In this document: positions 27,468 to 35,076 of the stretch, piece after piece
Position numbering within the stretch: the stretch's first letter is position 1
How the letters are laid out: each line of letters begins with the position of its first letter
The notes under the pieces: model-generated
What the model saw: only the letters and a program-made list of their open reading frames with translations
Told to the model about the DNA's origin: nothing
Database searches by the model: none
Source of the DNA: Ruminiclostridium cellobioparum DSM 1351 = ATCC 15832
Lineage (GTDB): Bacteria; Bacillota; Clostridia; Acetivibrionales; DSM-1351
DNA: 42,683 nucleotides
Direction of reading: 5' to 3'
NCBI RefSeq assembly: GCF_000621505.1
Contig: NZ_JHYD01000050.1
Coordinates: 1-42,683, forward strand
Translations under genes and position numbers: made by a program

Positions 27468-27823
27468 GTTTTAATTCTTTACTTAATTTTTTAATTGCTT
27501 TCTTCTCTATCCTTGAGACATAGGATCTTGAAATTCCAAGCATTTTAGCTATTTCACGCTGAGTTTTACTGGTTCCGTTAAGTAAGCCGTATCTTAACTC
27601 CAATACTACCTTCTCCCTGTTTTTAAGAGTACCCTTCATTTTACTATACAACCGTTTTACCTGCATTTTCAGTTCTACTTCATCCACTACCGACTCAGAA
27701 TCATTGCTGATAAGATCTATTAATGTTATTTCATTGCCTTCCTTATCGATTCCGATCGGATCCTGCAGTGAAACTTCATTTTGTATCTTTTTCGACGCTC
27801 TGATTTGCATTAGAATCTCATTT
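27451..27823 (-). CDS. sigK: sigK 3' half: C-terminal part of mother-cell sigma factor K
   Basis: This stretch encodes sigma regions 3 and 4 of SigK, ending KPEGCH. It includes a helix-turn-helix in TQREIAKMLGISRSYVSRIEKKAI and the family segment DPIGIDKEGNEITLIDLI. It corresponds to SpoIIIC of Bacillus subtilis. An ATG at 27810 could start a 119-residue fragment, but no ribosome site stands before it. The codons GAG ATT CTA upstream continue the frame to the AAATG core at 27819-27823. Joined there to the 5' half at 35936-36278, the protein reads ...CIENEILMQIRASKK..., the canonical SigK sequence. Alone it is silent; excision of the element restores the gene. Confidence 0.93.
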
Positions 27824-27849
27824 GCTATGCTCGCACAGCGGAAACAAAA
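27819..27849. other. Recombination site at the left end of the sigK element
   Basis: The crossover core CATTT (27819-27823) is followed inward by 15 bases and then CGGAAACAAAA (27839-27849), an arm repeated in inverted orientation at the other end. The CATTT-N-CTAT-N-C pattern is shared with the right end (35936-35947). Confidence 0.85.
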
Positions 27850-27900
27850 TGGTGCAATTATTCAATACTGCTCAGTACTACACTGTCCTATCACCTGTAT

Positions 27901-29532
27901 TCAGGTGCATTTCAGATACATTTCAAGTCCTTTTCCATCCCATTCCAAGCGCTTTATTACACCTCTGAGCATCCCTCGTTTGATATCTATGCTTAATTGA
28001 TCCCAGGCGATACACCGGGGCGGAAATATCTTACCGGCATATGTTTCTGCCGGCTCCCTGCAATTCATACTCTCAGGGCTTTTGAGCAAAAGATTTTCTA
28101 TTGCGCTTATGTATATCTGTTTCTGACTGTTCAAACTGCTGAGCTGCTCCATTATTGCCGTTTCAAGATCGGAGCTTTTTTCCTTTGCCAATACCCTGAC
28201 AAGGTTTTTCATCTCAAAATCCGTATTGAAAAGCTTCTCCTCCAATATGTGAAGTTCATCCTTTTTGGTGTCCCTGTTAAACCAGGTCTTCATTTCAGAC
28301 AAATCCTTTTCATCGAATACGGGCGGGCAGGTCAAAAATAACTGTTCCAGCTGGCCCACAGCCATGCCGTCCACCTCATTGCCATTGGCATTTGCCATAT
28401 CACACTGTACTTTCCGGCTTTTTTCCTTCAGCTCGCATATATAGTAGAATACCGGTTCACCATCCGGGCCAGGCCTTCTGCCGGCCTTGGGCCGCATGAA
28501 GCTTCCGCAGCCCGCACATCTGAGAATGCCCGACAGAAGCGCAGTATTGCTCTTAACCTTCCTGTAGGACTTGGATTTGTTCCTGGACAACAGCTCCTGT
28601 GCCTCTATCCATACCTCACCGGGTACTATCCCGGTGTGCAGGCCTACAGCAAGAATCCATTCGTCGCTTTTGCGGTATCTCTCACCGGAGCTGCCGGCAT
28701 TTTGCCTGGTTTTATTATAGCCCATAAGTCCGCTCATTCCGTTAAACTCCTCTTTTTCGGAATACACCTCGTAATTGTTTGTGGACAGATATTCATAAAG
28801 CTTTTCATCAGCAACGGCATATACCGGATTGGAGAGAATAAATCTGATGGAAAACCTTCCGAAGACCGCTCCGTTCTTAGTATTTATCCTGTTTTGAGCC
28901 AGATACTTTTCAACCCTTGTAATGGATTTCAGTGTTATATATTTATTGTATATCAACTGTACCAGTTCAGCTTCTTCAGGTACAACCACCAGCTTGCAGC
29001 TTCTGATTTCGCGCCCGTTCGACCCACGGCTGCACACCATTTCCGACCTGTAACCGGTGGGTGTTGTGCCTCCGAGCCACCTGCCCGTCTTGGACAGCTG
29101 AAGCATGTTATCCCTGATTCTTTCGGCAATGGTCTCTCTCTCCAGCTGCGAAAAAACCGAGGCTATATACATCATTGCCCTTCCCATGGGCTTTGTGGTA
29201 TCAAACTGCTCCTTGACAGACACAAAGTTAATTCCCCACTTTTCAAGTTTGTCAATCAATTGGGAGAAGTCCGAGACATTTCTGCTTACCCTGTCAAGTC
29301 TGTAGCAAACGATGGTATCAAACTTTTTATTCCGGGCATCCTTCAGCATTTGCTGAAACCTGGGCCGGTCGGTATTTCCCCCCGAAAAGCCCTCATCTTC
29401 ATAAATAATAAAGTCCTCCTCATTGCAGTTAAGTACTTTAACAGCATACTCCCTGCACATATGTATCTGGTTCTCAACACTTTCTCCCTTACCGGTAAAT
29501 TTGCTCTTGCGTGAATAAACTGCAACCTTCAT
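27901..29532 (-). CDS. spoIVCA: Large serine recombinase of the sigK element (SpoIVCA-like)
   Basis: Site-specific recombinase, about 543 residues. The resolvase catalytic domain (1-150) has the nucleophile Ser10 in VYSRKSKF. Its catalytic arginines lie in YRLDRVSRN and the FSQLERETIAERIRDN helix. A recombinase domain follows. Next is a zinc ribbon beginning CAGCGSFMRPKAG, and then a coiled-coil region (about 420-475) of the kind that controls direction in large serine integrases. ATG at 29530-29532 has GGGG 7 bases upstream. It sits just inside the left end of the element, 50 bases from the CGGAAACAAAA arm, transcribed in the same direction as sigK. Its job is almost certainly to excise the element and rebuild sigK. 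Confidence 0.93.
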   Translation of the reverse strand: MKVAVYSRKSKFTGKGESVENQIHMCREYAVKVLNCNEEDFIIYEDEGFSGGNTDRPRFQQMLKDARNKKFDTIVCYRLDRVSRNVSDFSQLIDKLEKWGINFVSVKEQFDTTKPMGRAMMYIASVFSQLERETIAERIRDNMLQLSKTGRWLGGTTPTGYRSEMVCSRGSNGREIRSCKLVVVPEEAELVQLIYNKYITLKSITRVEKYLAQNRINTKNGAVFGRFSIRFILSNPVYAVADEKLYEYLSTNNYEVYSEKEEFNGMSGLMGYNKTRQNAGSSGERYRKSDEWILAVGLHTGIVPGEVWIEAQELLSRNKSKSYRKVKSNTALLSGILRCAGCGSFMRPKAGRRPGPDGEPVFYYICELKEKSRKVQCDMANANGNEVDGMAVGQLEQLFLTCPPVFDEKDLSEMKTWFNRDTKKDELHILEEKLFNTDFEMKNLVRVLAKEKSSDLETAIMEQLSSLNSQKQIYISAIENLLLKSPESMNCREPAETYAGKIFPPRCIAWDQLSIDIKRGMLRGVIKRLEWDGKGLEMYLKCT

Positions 29533-29629
29533 AAAAAAACCCCATTTTACCAAGCCTTTACTTTAGTAATATTGGGGTCTTGTGCTTATTATTACAATAA
29601 TTTATCTCAGCTGCTTTTAATCATCATTT

Positions 29630-30571
29630 TTACATATGGCACATATGGCTGTTTATCCAGTTTAGAATATCTCCGCTCACTTCATCCCTGTTCAATTCAT
29701 TGAGGATTTCATGGCGTGAACCCTCATAAAGCTTCATTTTCAAATCACGCAGGCCAAGGCTGTCAAATATTTCGTACAGCTTTTCCACCTTCCTGCCATA
29801 ATTCCCAACCGGGTCTTCCCGCCCTGCAAGCAAATATACCGGAAGATTTTTCGGAATATTGCCAAGCTTCTTTTCGTCGTACAAGTTGAGCATGGCACTC
29901 ATGAAATAGTAATAAAACCCCGCCGAACAGGTGAAGCCGCAGTCCTTATCCTCCATATATTTGAGGACCTCGGCTTCATCACGGCTTAACCAGTCAAAAC
30001 TGCTTTTTGGTTCTGCTATTTTTTTATTGTAGGTTCCAAAGCTCAATTTCTCAATAAGCCTTGCCGGTTTTTCCTCTCCCCATATCCCGGTCTGCAGCCG
30101 GGACAAAAGCTTACCCAATCTTATCTCAGCTCCAATTTGAGCAGCAGAGCCCGAGAGAATAATACCGTCTATTTCGTTTCCGTAACGTGTAATATATTCC
30201 TGTCCCACAAAAGAGCCGAAGCTATGTGCCAGAACAAACACCGGAATCTCAGGATATCTTTGTTTCAGCTCTTTTGTAATCAGGTATTGATCTTCAACCA
30301 TCCTGTAGAATCCATTTTTACCCGTTACCCCGGGTTTACCGTTTTGCTGCGCTGTTTTTCCATGCCCTCTGAGATCATTTCCAAAAACAGCAATTCCATG
30401 GGAATTGAGAAATGCTGCCAGCCTTCCATACCTTCCGGCATGTTCCGCCATACCGTGAAATATCTGCAGAACAGCCGCAGGCTTTTCTGCTGTTTCCCAG
30501 CAGTATAAACATATTTTGTGCTCATCTGCGGCTGTCAGCCACACTGTTTTTTCTTCTGACAGTCTGTCCAT
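29630..30571 (-). CDS. Alpha/beta hydrolase (monoacylglycerol lipase-like)
   Basis: Serine hydrolase, 313 residues, of the Hydrolase_4/lysophospholipase group, with no signal peptide. The oxyanion motif is FHGMAEHAGRY near 39. The nucleophile Ser117 lies in LAHSFGSFVG (the usual first Gly is Ala). The acid is likely Asp in AGREDPVGNYG and the base His in GSRHEILNE. The substrate is probably a lipid ester, but is not certain. It lies inside the sigK element, between the recombinase and the 63-aa protein, on the same strand. A 10-bp inverted repeat lies 40-90 bases upstream of its start and may be an operator. No link to CO metabolism is apparent. Confidence 0.85.
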   Translation of the reverse strand: MDRLSEEKTVWLTAADEHKICLYCWETAEKPAAVLQIFHGMAEHAGRYGRLAAFLNSHGIAVFGNDLRGHGKTAQQNGKPGVTGKNGFYRMVEDQYLITKELKQRYPEIPVFVLAHSFGSFVGQEYITRYGNEIDGIILSGSAAQIGAEIRLGKLLSRLQTGIWGEEKPARLIEKLSFGTYNKKIAEPKSSFDWLSRDEAEVLKYMEDKDCGFTCSAGFYYYFMSAMLNLYDEKKLGNIPKNLPVYLLAGREDPVGNYGRKVEKLYEIFDSLGLRDLKMKLYEGSRHEILNELNRDEVSGDILNWINSHMCHM

Positions 30572-30610
30572 TTCTGCACCACTCTTTCATATAAAATAGT
30601 TCTTATATAA

Positions 30611-30659
30611 TTATAACCTCCATTGACAACGTATTGTACATTATTAATAGAGGTTATAA
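30611..30659. promoter_or_regulatory. Inverted repeat upstream of the hydrolase gene
   Basis: TTATAACCTC (30611-30620) and GAGGTTATAA (30650-30659) are perfect reverse complements with a 29-base spacer. A possible minus-strand promoter, TTGTCA-16-TATAAG, overlaps the left arm. No T-run follows, so an operator is likelier than a terminator. Confidence 0.5.
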
Positions 30660-30679
30660 CTTTTAAAGCGAAATTTTTA

Positions 30680-30871
30680 TCAAAATTCAGCTTTTATCCG
30701 TTCAATCAGCAGTAAAATTATTTTTCTCTTCTGACTCACGCTCAAATCCAAACCGTTAAGGTATTCCTTTATCAATTTCAGATATTCCGTTCCCAGTAAA
30801 CACCTGAGTGAATATGTATCTTCAGCGGAGTTGGGATAATTAACCTGCAGGGTATATTTCTTCTCTGCCAT
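30680..30871 (-). CDS. Small protein of unknown function in the sigK element
   Basis: 63 residues starting MAEKKYTLQVNYP, with charged, helical character and a basic/hydrophobic C-terminal stretch (SVSQKRKIILLLIERIKAEF). ATG at 30869-30871 has GGAG 7 bases upstream; the 13-residue longer frame has no such site. I recognise no family. In C. difficile a small protein encoded within skin is the recombination directionality factor for the recombinase. Size and location make this one a candidate for the same task, but no sequence similarity was tested. Confidence 0.6.
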   Translation of the reverse strand: MAEKKYTLQVNYPNSAEDTYSLRCLLGTEYLKLIKEYLNGLDLSVSQKRKIILLLIERIKAEF

Positions 30872-31005
30872 CTGCAATCTCCATGTCCCTGATATAAGGG
30901 TTAAAGGCACATTACTATCTGCATAATGTATATGAAAATCCGGCTAGTACAAATTCTATTAATCTCAAATTCATCTGCCAATTATAACTCATAGTAATTA
31001 TATAT

Positions 31006-31053
31006 GAAAACTAATGAAAACTAGTTGACATTTCAAACTACAGACTTTATAAT
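31006..31053 (+). promoter_or_regulatory. Perfect consensus SigA promoter of the CO dehydrogenase gene, with tandem repeat at -35
   Basis: TTGACA (31025-31030) and TATAAT (31048-31053) match the vegetative consensus at 12 of 12 bases with a 17-base spacer. The tandem repeat GAAAACTAAT/GAAAACTAGT (31006-31025) runs up to the -35 box and could be a regulator site. Confidence 0.85.
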
Positions 31054-31106
31054 CTAAAACATACTAAAATTATAAGATTACTATATTATAAAATTATGAA
31101 GGGTGA

Positions 31107-33128
31107 GTGCTGCTTTTGGATATCCATGGAATAAATAAACATATACGGCTCCATCACACTAAATTCGGTCATGATACTCATGAACACCACCACAACACCA
31201 CTGTCAATGATTATGCTTCGGCAGTCTCAGAATACAAAAAAACCTTTGCCTCCAAGAAAGACGTTCTGGAGCAAACCCCTGATCCGGCTGTGAGAGATTT
31301 GCTTTTACATATGGAACAGCTGGGAATAGAAACTACCTTTGACAGGTTTGATGCACAAAAACCCCAGTGCAGTTTCGGCCTGGCCGGTGTATGCTGCAGA
31401 AACTGTACCATGGGGCCCTGCAAAATAACACCAAAAAGCACTAGAGGAGTATGCGGAGCCGATGCTGATGTCATTGTAGCCCGGAATCTGCTCCGGAGCG
31501 TTGTTGCAGGCGTGTCGGCCCACGGCGCCAGAGGAAGGGAAAGCATGCTGGCTTTGAAATATGCTTCTGAAGGAAAAATTGATATTCCGATTGAGGGTGA
31601 AGCAAAAATTCTGGCAGTTGCCGGAGCATTCGGGCTTGACACTGGGAATAAAACGGTAAAAGAGCTGGCAGGTGAGGTTGCCGATATCCTCCTTGAGGAT
31701 TTATCCCGGACAGTACCCGGACCTCATAAAACTCTTCATGCCTTTGCTGCCAAAGAAAGGATCAAAACCTGGGCCGAGCTGGATATTCTCCCCATAAGCC
31801 CTTACCACGAGGTATTTGAAAGCCTTCACAGAACCAGCACCGGCAATGACGGCGACTGGAAGAATCTGATGAAGCAGCTGCTCCGCAGCGGAGTTGCCTT
31901 TGCCTGGTCAAGCGTGCTGGGCTCCTCCATAGCAATGGACAGTCTTTTCGGGCTTCCAAACAGGAGTACCTCCAGGGTAAATACTGGTGCTCTGGAAAAG
32001 GGCTATGTTAACATTGCCCTGCATGGGCACTCCCCCATACTGATAAGTGAAATAGTCAAGCTTGGAAGAACCGAGGAGTTTGACGAACTCGCAAAAGCCA
32101 ACGGTGCCCTTGGCATTAAATTTTACGGTATTTGCTGTTCAGGGTTGTCGTCCATGTACAGGTATGGCGGTGTAATTCCGCTGTCAAATGCCATCGGTGC
32201 AGAGCTCATACTCGGAACAGGCGCATTGGACCTGTGGGTGGCAGACGTTCAGGATGTGTTCCCCACAATCATGGAGGTAGCAAATTGTTTCAAGACAGTG
32301 GTTGTCACCACAAATGATTCGGCAAGGCTGCCCGGCGCCGAGCACTATGGTTTTGACCATGATCACTCCAATCTGGATCAGGTCCCGGAGCTTGCGGGAA
32401 AAATCCTGAATCGCGCCATAGAGAGCTTTGCAAACAGACGTGAGGTACCGGTTCATATACCACAGTACGAGATTGAGGCCGAGGTAGGCTTTTCAGTTGA
32501 ATATATCAACAGACATTTCGGCGGTGTCAAACCCATTGCAGAAGCATTAAAGAGCGGAAAAATACTTGGTATTGTCAACCTGGTAGGTTGTAACAATCCA
32601 CGAATAGTATATGAAAAAGCTGTAGTTGAACTGGCAGAAATACTGCTGAAAAACAATGTTCTCATATTGACCAACGGTTGTGCCTCTTTTCCCTTGATGA
32701 AACTGGGATACTGCTCGATCAAGGCACTGGAGCAGACAGGCGACGGGCTGCGCAGCTTCCTGCAGGACCTGCCACCGGTCTGGCATATGGGAGAATGTCT
32801 GGATAATGCCAGAGCCTCGGCCCTTTTCAAAGCAGCAGCCGAAGCAGCTGAAGCAGACATCAAGGATATGCCCTATGCCTTTGCCAGTCCCGAATGGTCA
32901 AACGAAAAGGGTATTTGTGCGGCACTGAGCTTCAGGCTGCTGGGTGTGAACTCTTATCATTGTGTTCATACCCCCACACAGGGCTCGGATAACGTAACCG
33001 AATTTATGAAAAACGGAACAAAAGAAATATTGGGCTCAAGTATGATAGTTGATGTAAACCATATAGAGCTGGCAAATCAGCTGGTTGCCGACCTGAAAGA
33101 ACAAAGGAAAGCCCTTGGCTGGGATTAG
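31107..33128 (+). CDS. cooS: Divergent anaerobic carbon-monoxide dehydrogenase catalytic subunit
   Basis: Ni-Fe CO dehydrogenase family, 673 residues. By recalled comparison with Carboxydothermus hydrogenoformans CODH-II, D-cluster Cys (88, 96) and B-cluster Cys (97, 100, 105, 116) are present in CSFGLAGVCCRNCTMGPC. C-cluster ligands are present at HGH 306-308, Cys344, Cys495 (GCNNPR), Cys525 (TNGCAS) and Cys564, and the catalytic Lys601 remains. The ligand equivalent to Cys333 is Asp383 (DVQDVFP), and three of four proton-path His are lost (H139, then R142, E145, L148). An N-terminal extension of about 49 residues has nine His in its first 29. Start is GTG 31107 or TTG 31116, with AAGGGTGAG upstream. 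Activity as a true CO dehydrogenase is uncertain. It heads a unit with the ABC genes. Confidence 0.9.
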   Translation: MLLLDIHGINKHIRLHHTKFGHDTHEHHHNTTVNDYASAVSEYKKTFASKKDVLEQTPDPAVRDLLLHMEQLGIETTFDRFDAQKPQCSFGLAGVCCRNCTMGPCKITPKSTRGVCGADADVIVARNLLRSVVAGVSAHGARGRESMLALKYASEGKIDIPIEGEAKILAVAGAFGLDTGNKTVKELAGEVADILLEDLSRTVPGPHKTLHAFAAKERIKTWAELDILPISPYHEVFESLHRTSTGNDGDWKNLMKQLLRSGVAFAWSSVLGSSIAMDSLFGLPNRSTSRVNTGALEKGYVNIALHGHSPILISEIVKLGRTEEFDELAKANGALGIKFYGICCSGLSSMYRYGGVIPLSNAIGAELILGTGALDLWVADVQDVFPTIMEVANCFKTVVVTTNDSARLPGAEHYGFDHDHSNLDQVPELAGKILNRAIESFANRREVPVHIPQYEIEAEVGFSVEYINRHFGGVKPIAEALKSGKILGIVNLVGCNNPRIVYEKAVVELAEILLKNNVLILTNGCASFPLMKLGYCSIKALEQTGDGLRSFLQDLPPVWHMGECLDNARASALFKAAAEAAEADIKDMPYAFASPEWSNEKGICAALSFRLLGVNSYHCVHTPTQGSDNVTEFMKNGTKEILGSSMIVDVNHIELANQLVADLKEQRKALGWD

Positions 33129-33166
33129 GCAATTACAAATCCAATACAAATCATAGGAGGCATTTT

Positions 33167-34195
33167 ATGAAGATTTTTAAAAAGATAATTACAGCTGCAT
33201 TGGTACTGGGTATTGCCGGAGGAGCCGCCGCCTGCGGGAATTCAGCGGGCACCTCTGCAACCTCCGGTCAAACCAATACCGGAACTGTTTCAGCCAGCTC
33301 CGGCATAGCTTCTAATACAAATGCCGACAGCAAATCGGCAAAAAAAACCGTTAAAATTGCATATTTGCCCATAACACACGCTTTGCCGGTCTTTGTTGAA
33401 AATGAACTTCAGGATAAAGCCGGAAATAATTATGAAATTGAGCTTGTAAAATACGGTTCCTGGCCTGAATTAATGGATGCTTTAAACACAGGGCATGTTG
33501 ACGGAGCATCTGTTCTGATCGAGCTTGCAATGAAAGCCCGGGAACAGGGAATTGGAATTAAAGCTGTAGCCCTTGGCCATAAGGACGGAAATGTGGTTGT
33601 TGTATCCAATAAAATCAACGGTATAAAGGATCTCAAGGGTAAAACCTTTGCTATTCCACACAGGCAATCTTCCCATAATATACTGCTGAATCAGATGCTT
33701 AAAAATGAGGGAATGAGTATCAGCGATATCAAGGTTGTTGAACTTGCTCCTCCCGAGATGCCTGCTGCACTGGCTTCAGGACAGATTGACGGCTATTCGG
33801 TGGCAGAACCCTTTGGAGCTAAATCCGTTGCAATCAATTCCGGAAAAGTTTTATTCGAATCAAATGAACTCTGGGAGGATTCAATTTGCTGCTCCCTGGT
33901 ATTTACAGATAATTTTATAAACAATAACAAAGAAATTGCCCAAAAGGTTGCTGCCAACTACAGTGAAGCAGGAAAGTTCATTGGATCAAACAAGGAGAAA
34001 GCAGATGAAATTGCCAAGAAATACTTGAAGCTGGACGATAAAGTATTGGACCTGTCAATGAAATGGATATCCTATGATGACCTGGCTATAACTCAGGAAG
34101 CCTATGAGGATTTAAGCAAAAAAGTAGTTGAGTTTGGTATCTCCAAAACACCTCCGACTTATGAGGATTTTGTTGATCCCTCCCTGTTGAAATAA
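33167..34195 (+). CDS. NitT/TauT-type substrate-binding lipoprotein
   Basis: Solute receptor of a nitrate/sulfonate/bicarbonate-class importer, 342 residues. The lipoprotein signal has lipobox AAAC with Cys at about 23. A Ser/Thr/Ala-rich linker precedes the binding fold, which begins VKIAYLPITHALPVFVENEL. SWPELMDALNTGHVDGASVL, GNVVVVSNKINGIKDLKGKTFAIP and GQIDGYSVAEPFGA are typical of NMT1/NrtA/SsuA relatives. GGAGG precedes the ATG, 38 bases after the cooS stop. The ligand is unknown; position suggests a compound tied to the CO dehydrogenase. Confidence 0.9.
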   Translation: MKIFKKIITAALVLGIAGGAAACGNSAGTSATSGQTNTGTVSASSGIASNTNADSKSAKKTVKIAYLPITHALPVFVENELQDKAGNNYEIELVKYGSWPELMDALNTGHVDGASVLIELAMKAREQGIGIKAVALGHKDGNVVVVSNKINGIKDLKGKTFAIPHRQSSHNILLNQMLKNEGMSISDIKVVELAPPEMPAALASGQIDGYSVAEPFGAKSVAINSGKVLFESNELWEDSICCSLVFTDNFINNNKEIAQKVAANYSEAGKFIGSNKEKADEIAKKYLKLDDKVLDLSMKWISYDDLAITQEAYEDLSKKVVEFGISKTPPTYEDFVDPSLLK

Positions 34196-34230
34196 CAACG
34201 TCATTTGTTTACATTATTTTACGCACAATA

Positions 34231-34290
34231 TTGACAACCTTAACTTTAATCAATACAAAGCTTACGGTGCCATGCTTACAGCGGGTACCG
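34231..34290 (+). promoter_or_regulatory. Possible internal promoter and leader hairpin before the permease gene
   Basis: TTGACA (34231-34236) is followed after 17 bases by TACAAA (34254-34259), a weak -10. CGGTGCC (34265-34271) can pair with GGTACCG (34284-34290) with one wobble, just before the GGAGG of the permease gene. The 111-base gap is unusually long for this operon. Confidence 0.4.
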
Positions 34291-34306
34291 TGGTCTGGAG
34301 GTAACA

Positions 34307-35074
34307 GTGAAAAAAGTATTTCATATAGCAGTATCCTTTATTGTACTCATTTCCATATGGCAGCTGGCAGTATCCTTCGGCAGCTGGAACGAATCACTGT
34401 TTCCGTCTCCGCTGAAAGTGGTGCAGGGATTTAAAGAGCTCATGGAATCAGGCACTCTGGCTGCCGGCATCAAGGATAGCCTGTACCGGTTTGCAGTGGG
34501 CTACAGCATTGCAGCTGTTTCAGCAATCATTATCGGTATGTTTCTGGGCTGGTTCCGGAAGCTCTGGAATTTCGTAAATCCTGTTGTACAGCTCATCAGG
34601 CCTATTTCCCCTATCGCCTGGCTTCCTTTCGTAGTATTGTGGTTCGGTATCGGAGACCTTCCGGCCATGGTTATCATTTTCATTGCAGCCTTCTTTCCCA
34701 TATTGCTCACAACTATTTCTGCAGTTGGTAAAGTGGATCAGACTTATATAAAGGTTGCCAAAAATTTCGGACTCAACCAGTTCCAAACGCTGCTTAAAAT
34801 AGTTCTGCCCTCTGCCTTCCCCTTCATAGCAACCGGACTGCACTTGGCTTTGGGGACAGCGTGGGTGTTCCTGGTCGCCGGAGAAATGGTAGGTTCCCAG
34901 ACCGGCCTGGGCTTTATGATAATTGACGCAAGAAACAATCTTCGCGCCGATATGCTCCTGGCAAGCATATTGAGTATAGGCCTGCTCGGTCTGATTCTGG
35001 ACAGCCTGATTGGATTGGCCGAGAAAAAGCTTCTCAAAATATCCGGCTTTGTTCCAAATGAAAGGGGGGCTTAA
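34307..35074 (+). CDS. NitT/TauT-type ABC transporter permease
   Basis: Membrane permease, 255 residues, of the SsuC/TauC/NrtB type with six predicted helices. The family segments FPSPLKVVQGFKELMESG, RPISPIAWLPFVVLWFGIGD and VAKNFGLNQFQTLLKIVLPSAFPFIATGLHLALGTAWVFLVAGEM are visible; the middle of the last is the EAA-type loop. GTG start at 34307 has GGAGG 5 bases upstream. It lies between the binding protein and the ATPase; the ATPase starts 2 bases after its stop. Confidence 0.9.
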   Translation: MKKVFHIAVSFIVLISIWQLAVSFGSWNESLFPSPLKVVQGFKELMESGTLAAGIKDSLYRFAVGYSIAAVSAIIIGMFLGWFRKLWNFVNPVVQLIRPISPIAWLPFVVLWFGIGDLPAMVIIFIAAFFPILLTTISAVGKVDQTYIKVAKNFGLNQFQTLLKIVLPSAFPFIATGLHLALGTAWVFLVAGEMVGSQTGLGFMIIDARNNLRADMLLASILSIGLLGLILDSLIGLAEKKLLKISGFVPNERGA

Positions 35075-35076
35075 TT

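Noticed and set aside
27451-27810. The 119-residue frame as an independent sigma factor gene
   Set aside because: The ATG has no ribosome site, region 2 is missing, and the frame continues upstream to the crossover core that joins it to the 5' sigK half.
28636-29514. 292-codon open frame on the plus strand
   Set aside because: It is antisense to the catalytic part of the sigK-element recombinase; no start signals or family resemblance.
31107-33128. Hybrid-cluster (hydroxylamine reductase) protein as an alternative identity for the CooS-like gene
   Set aside because: The paired-cysteine N-terminal motif, the HGHSP, GCNN and MGECLDN motifs and the length fit CO dehydrogenase better; an altered activity remains possible.
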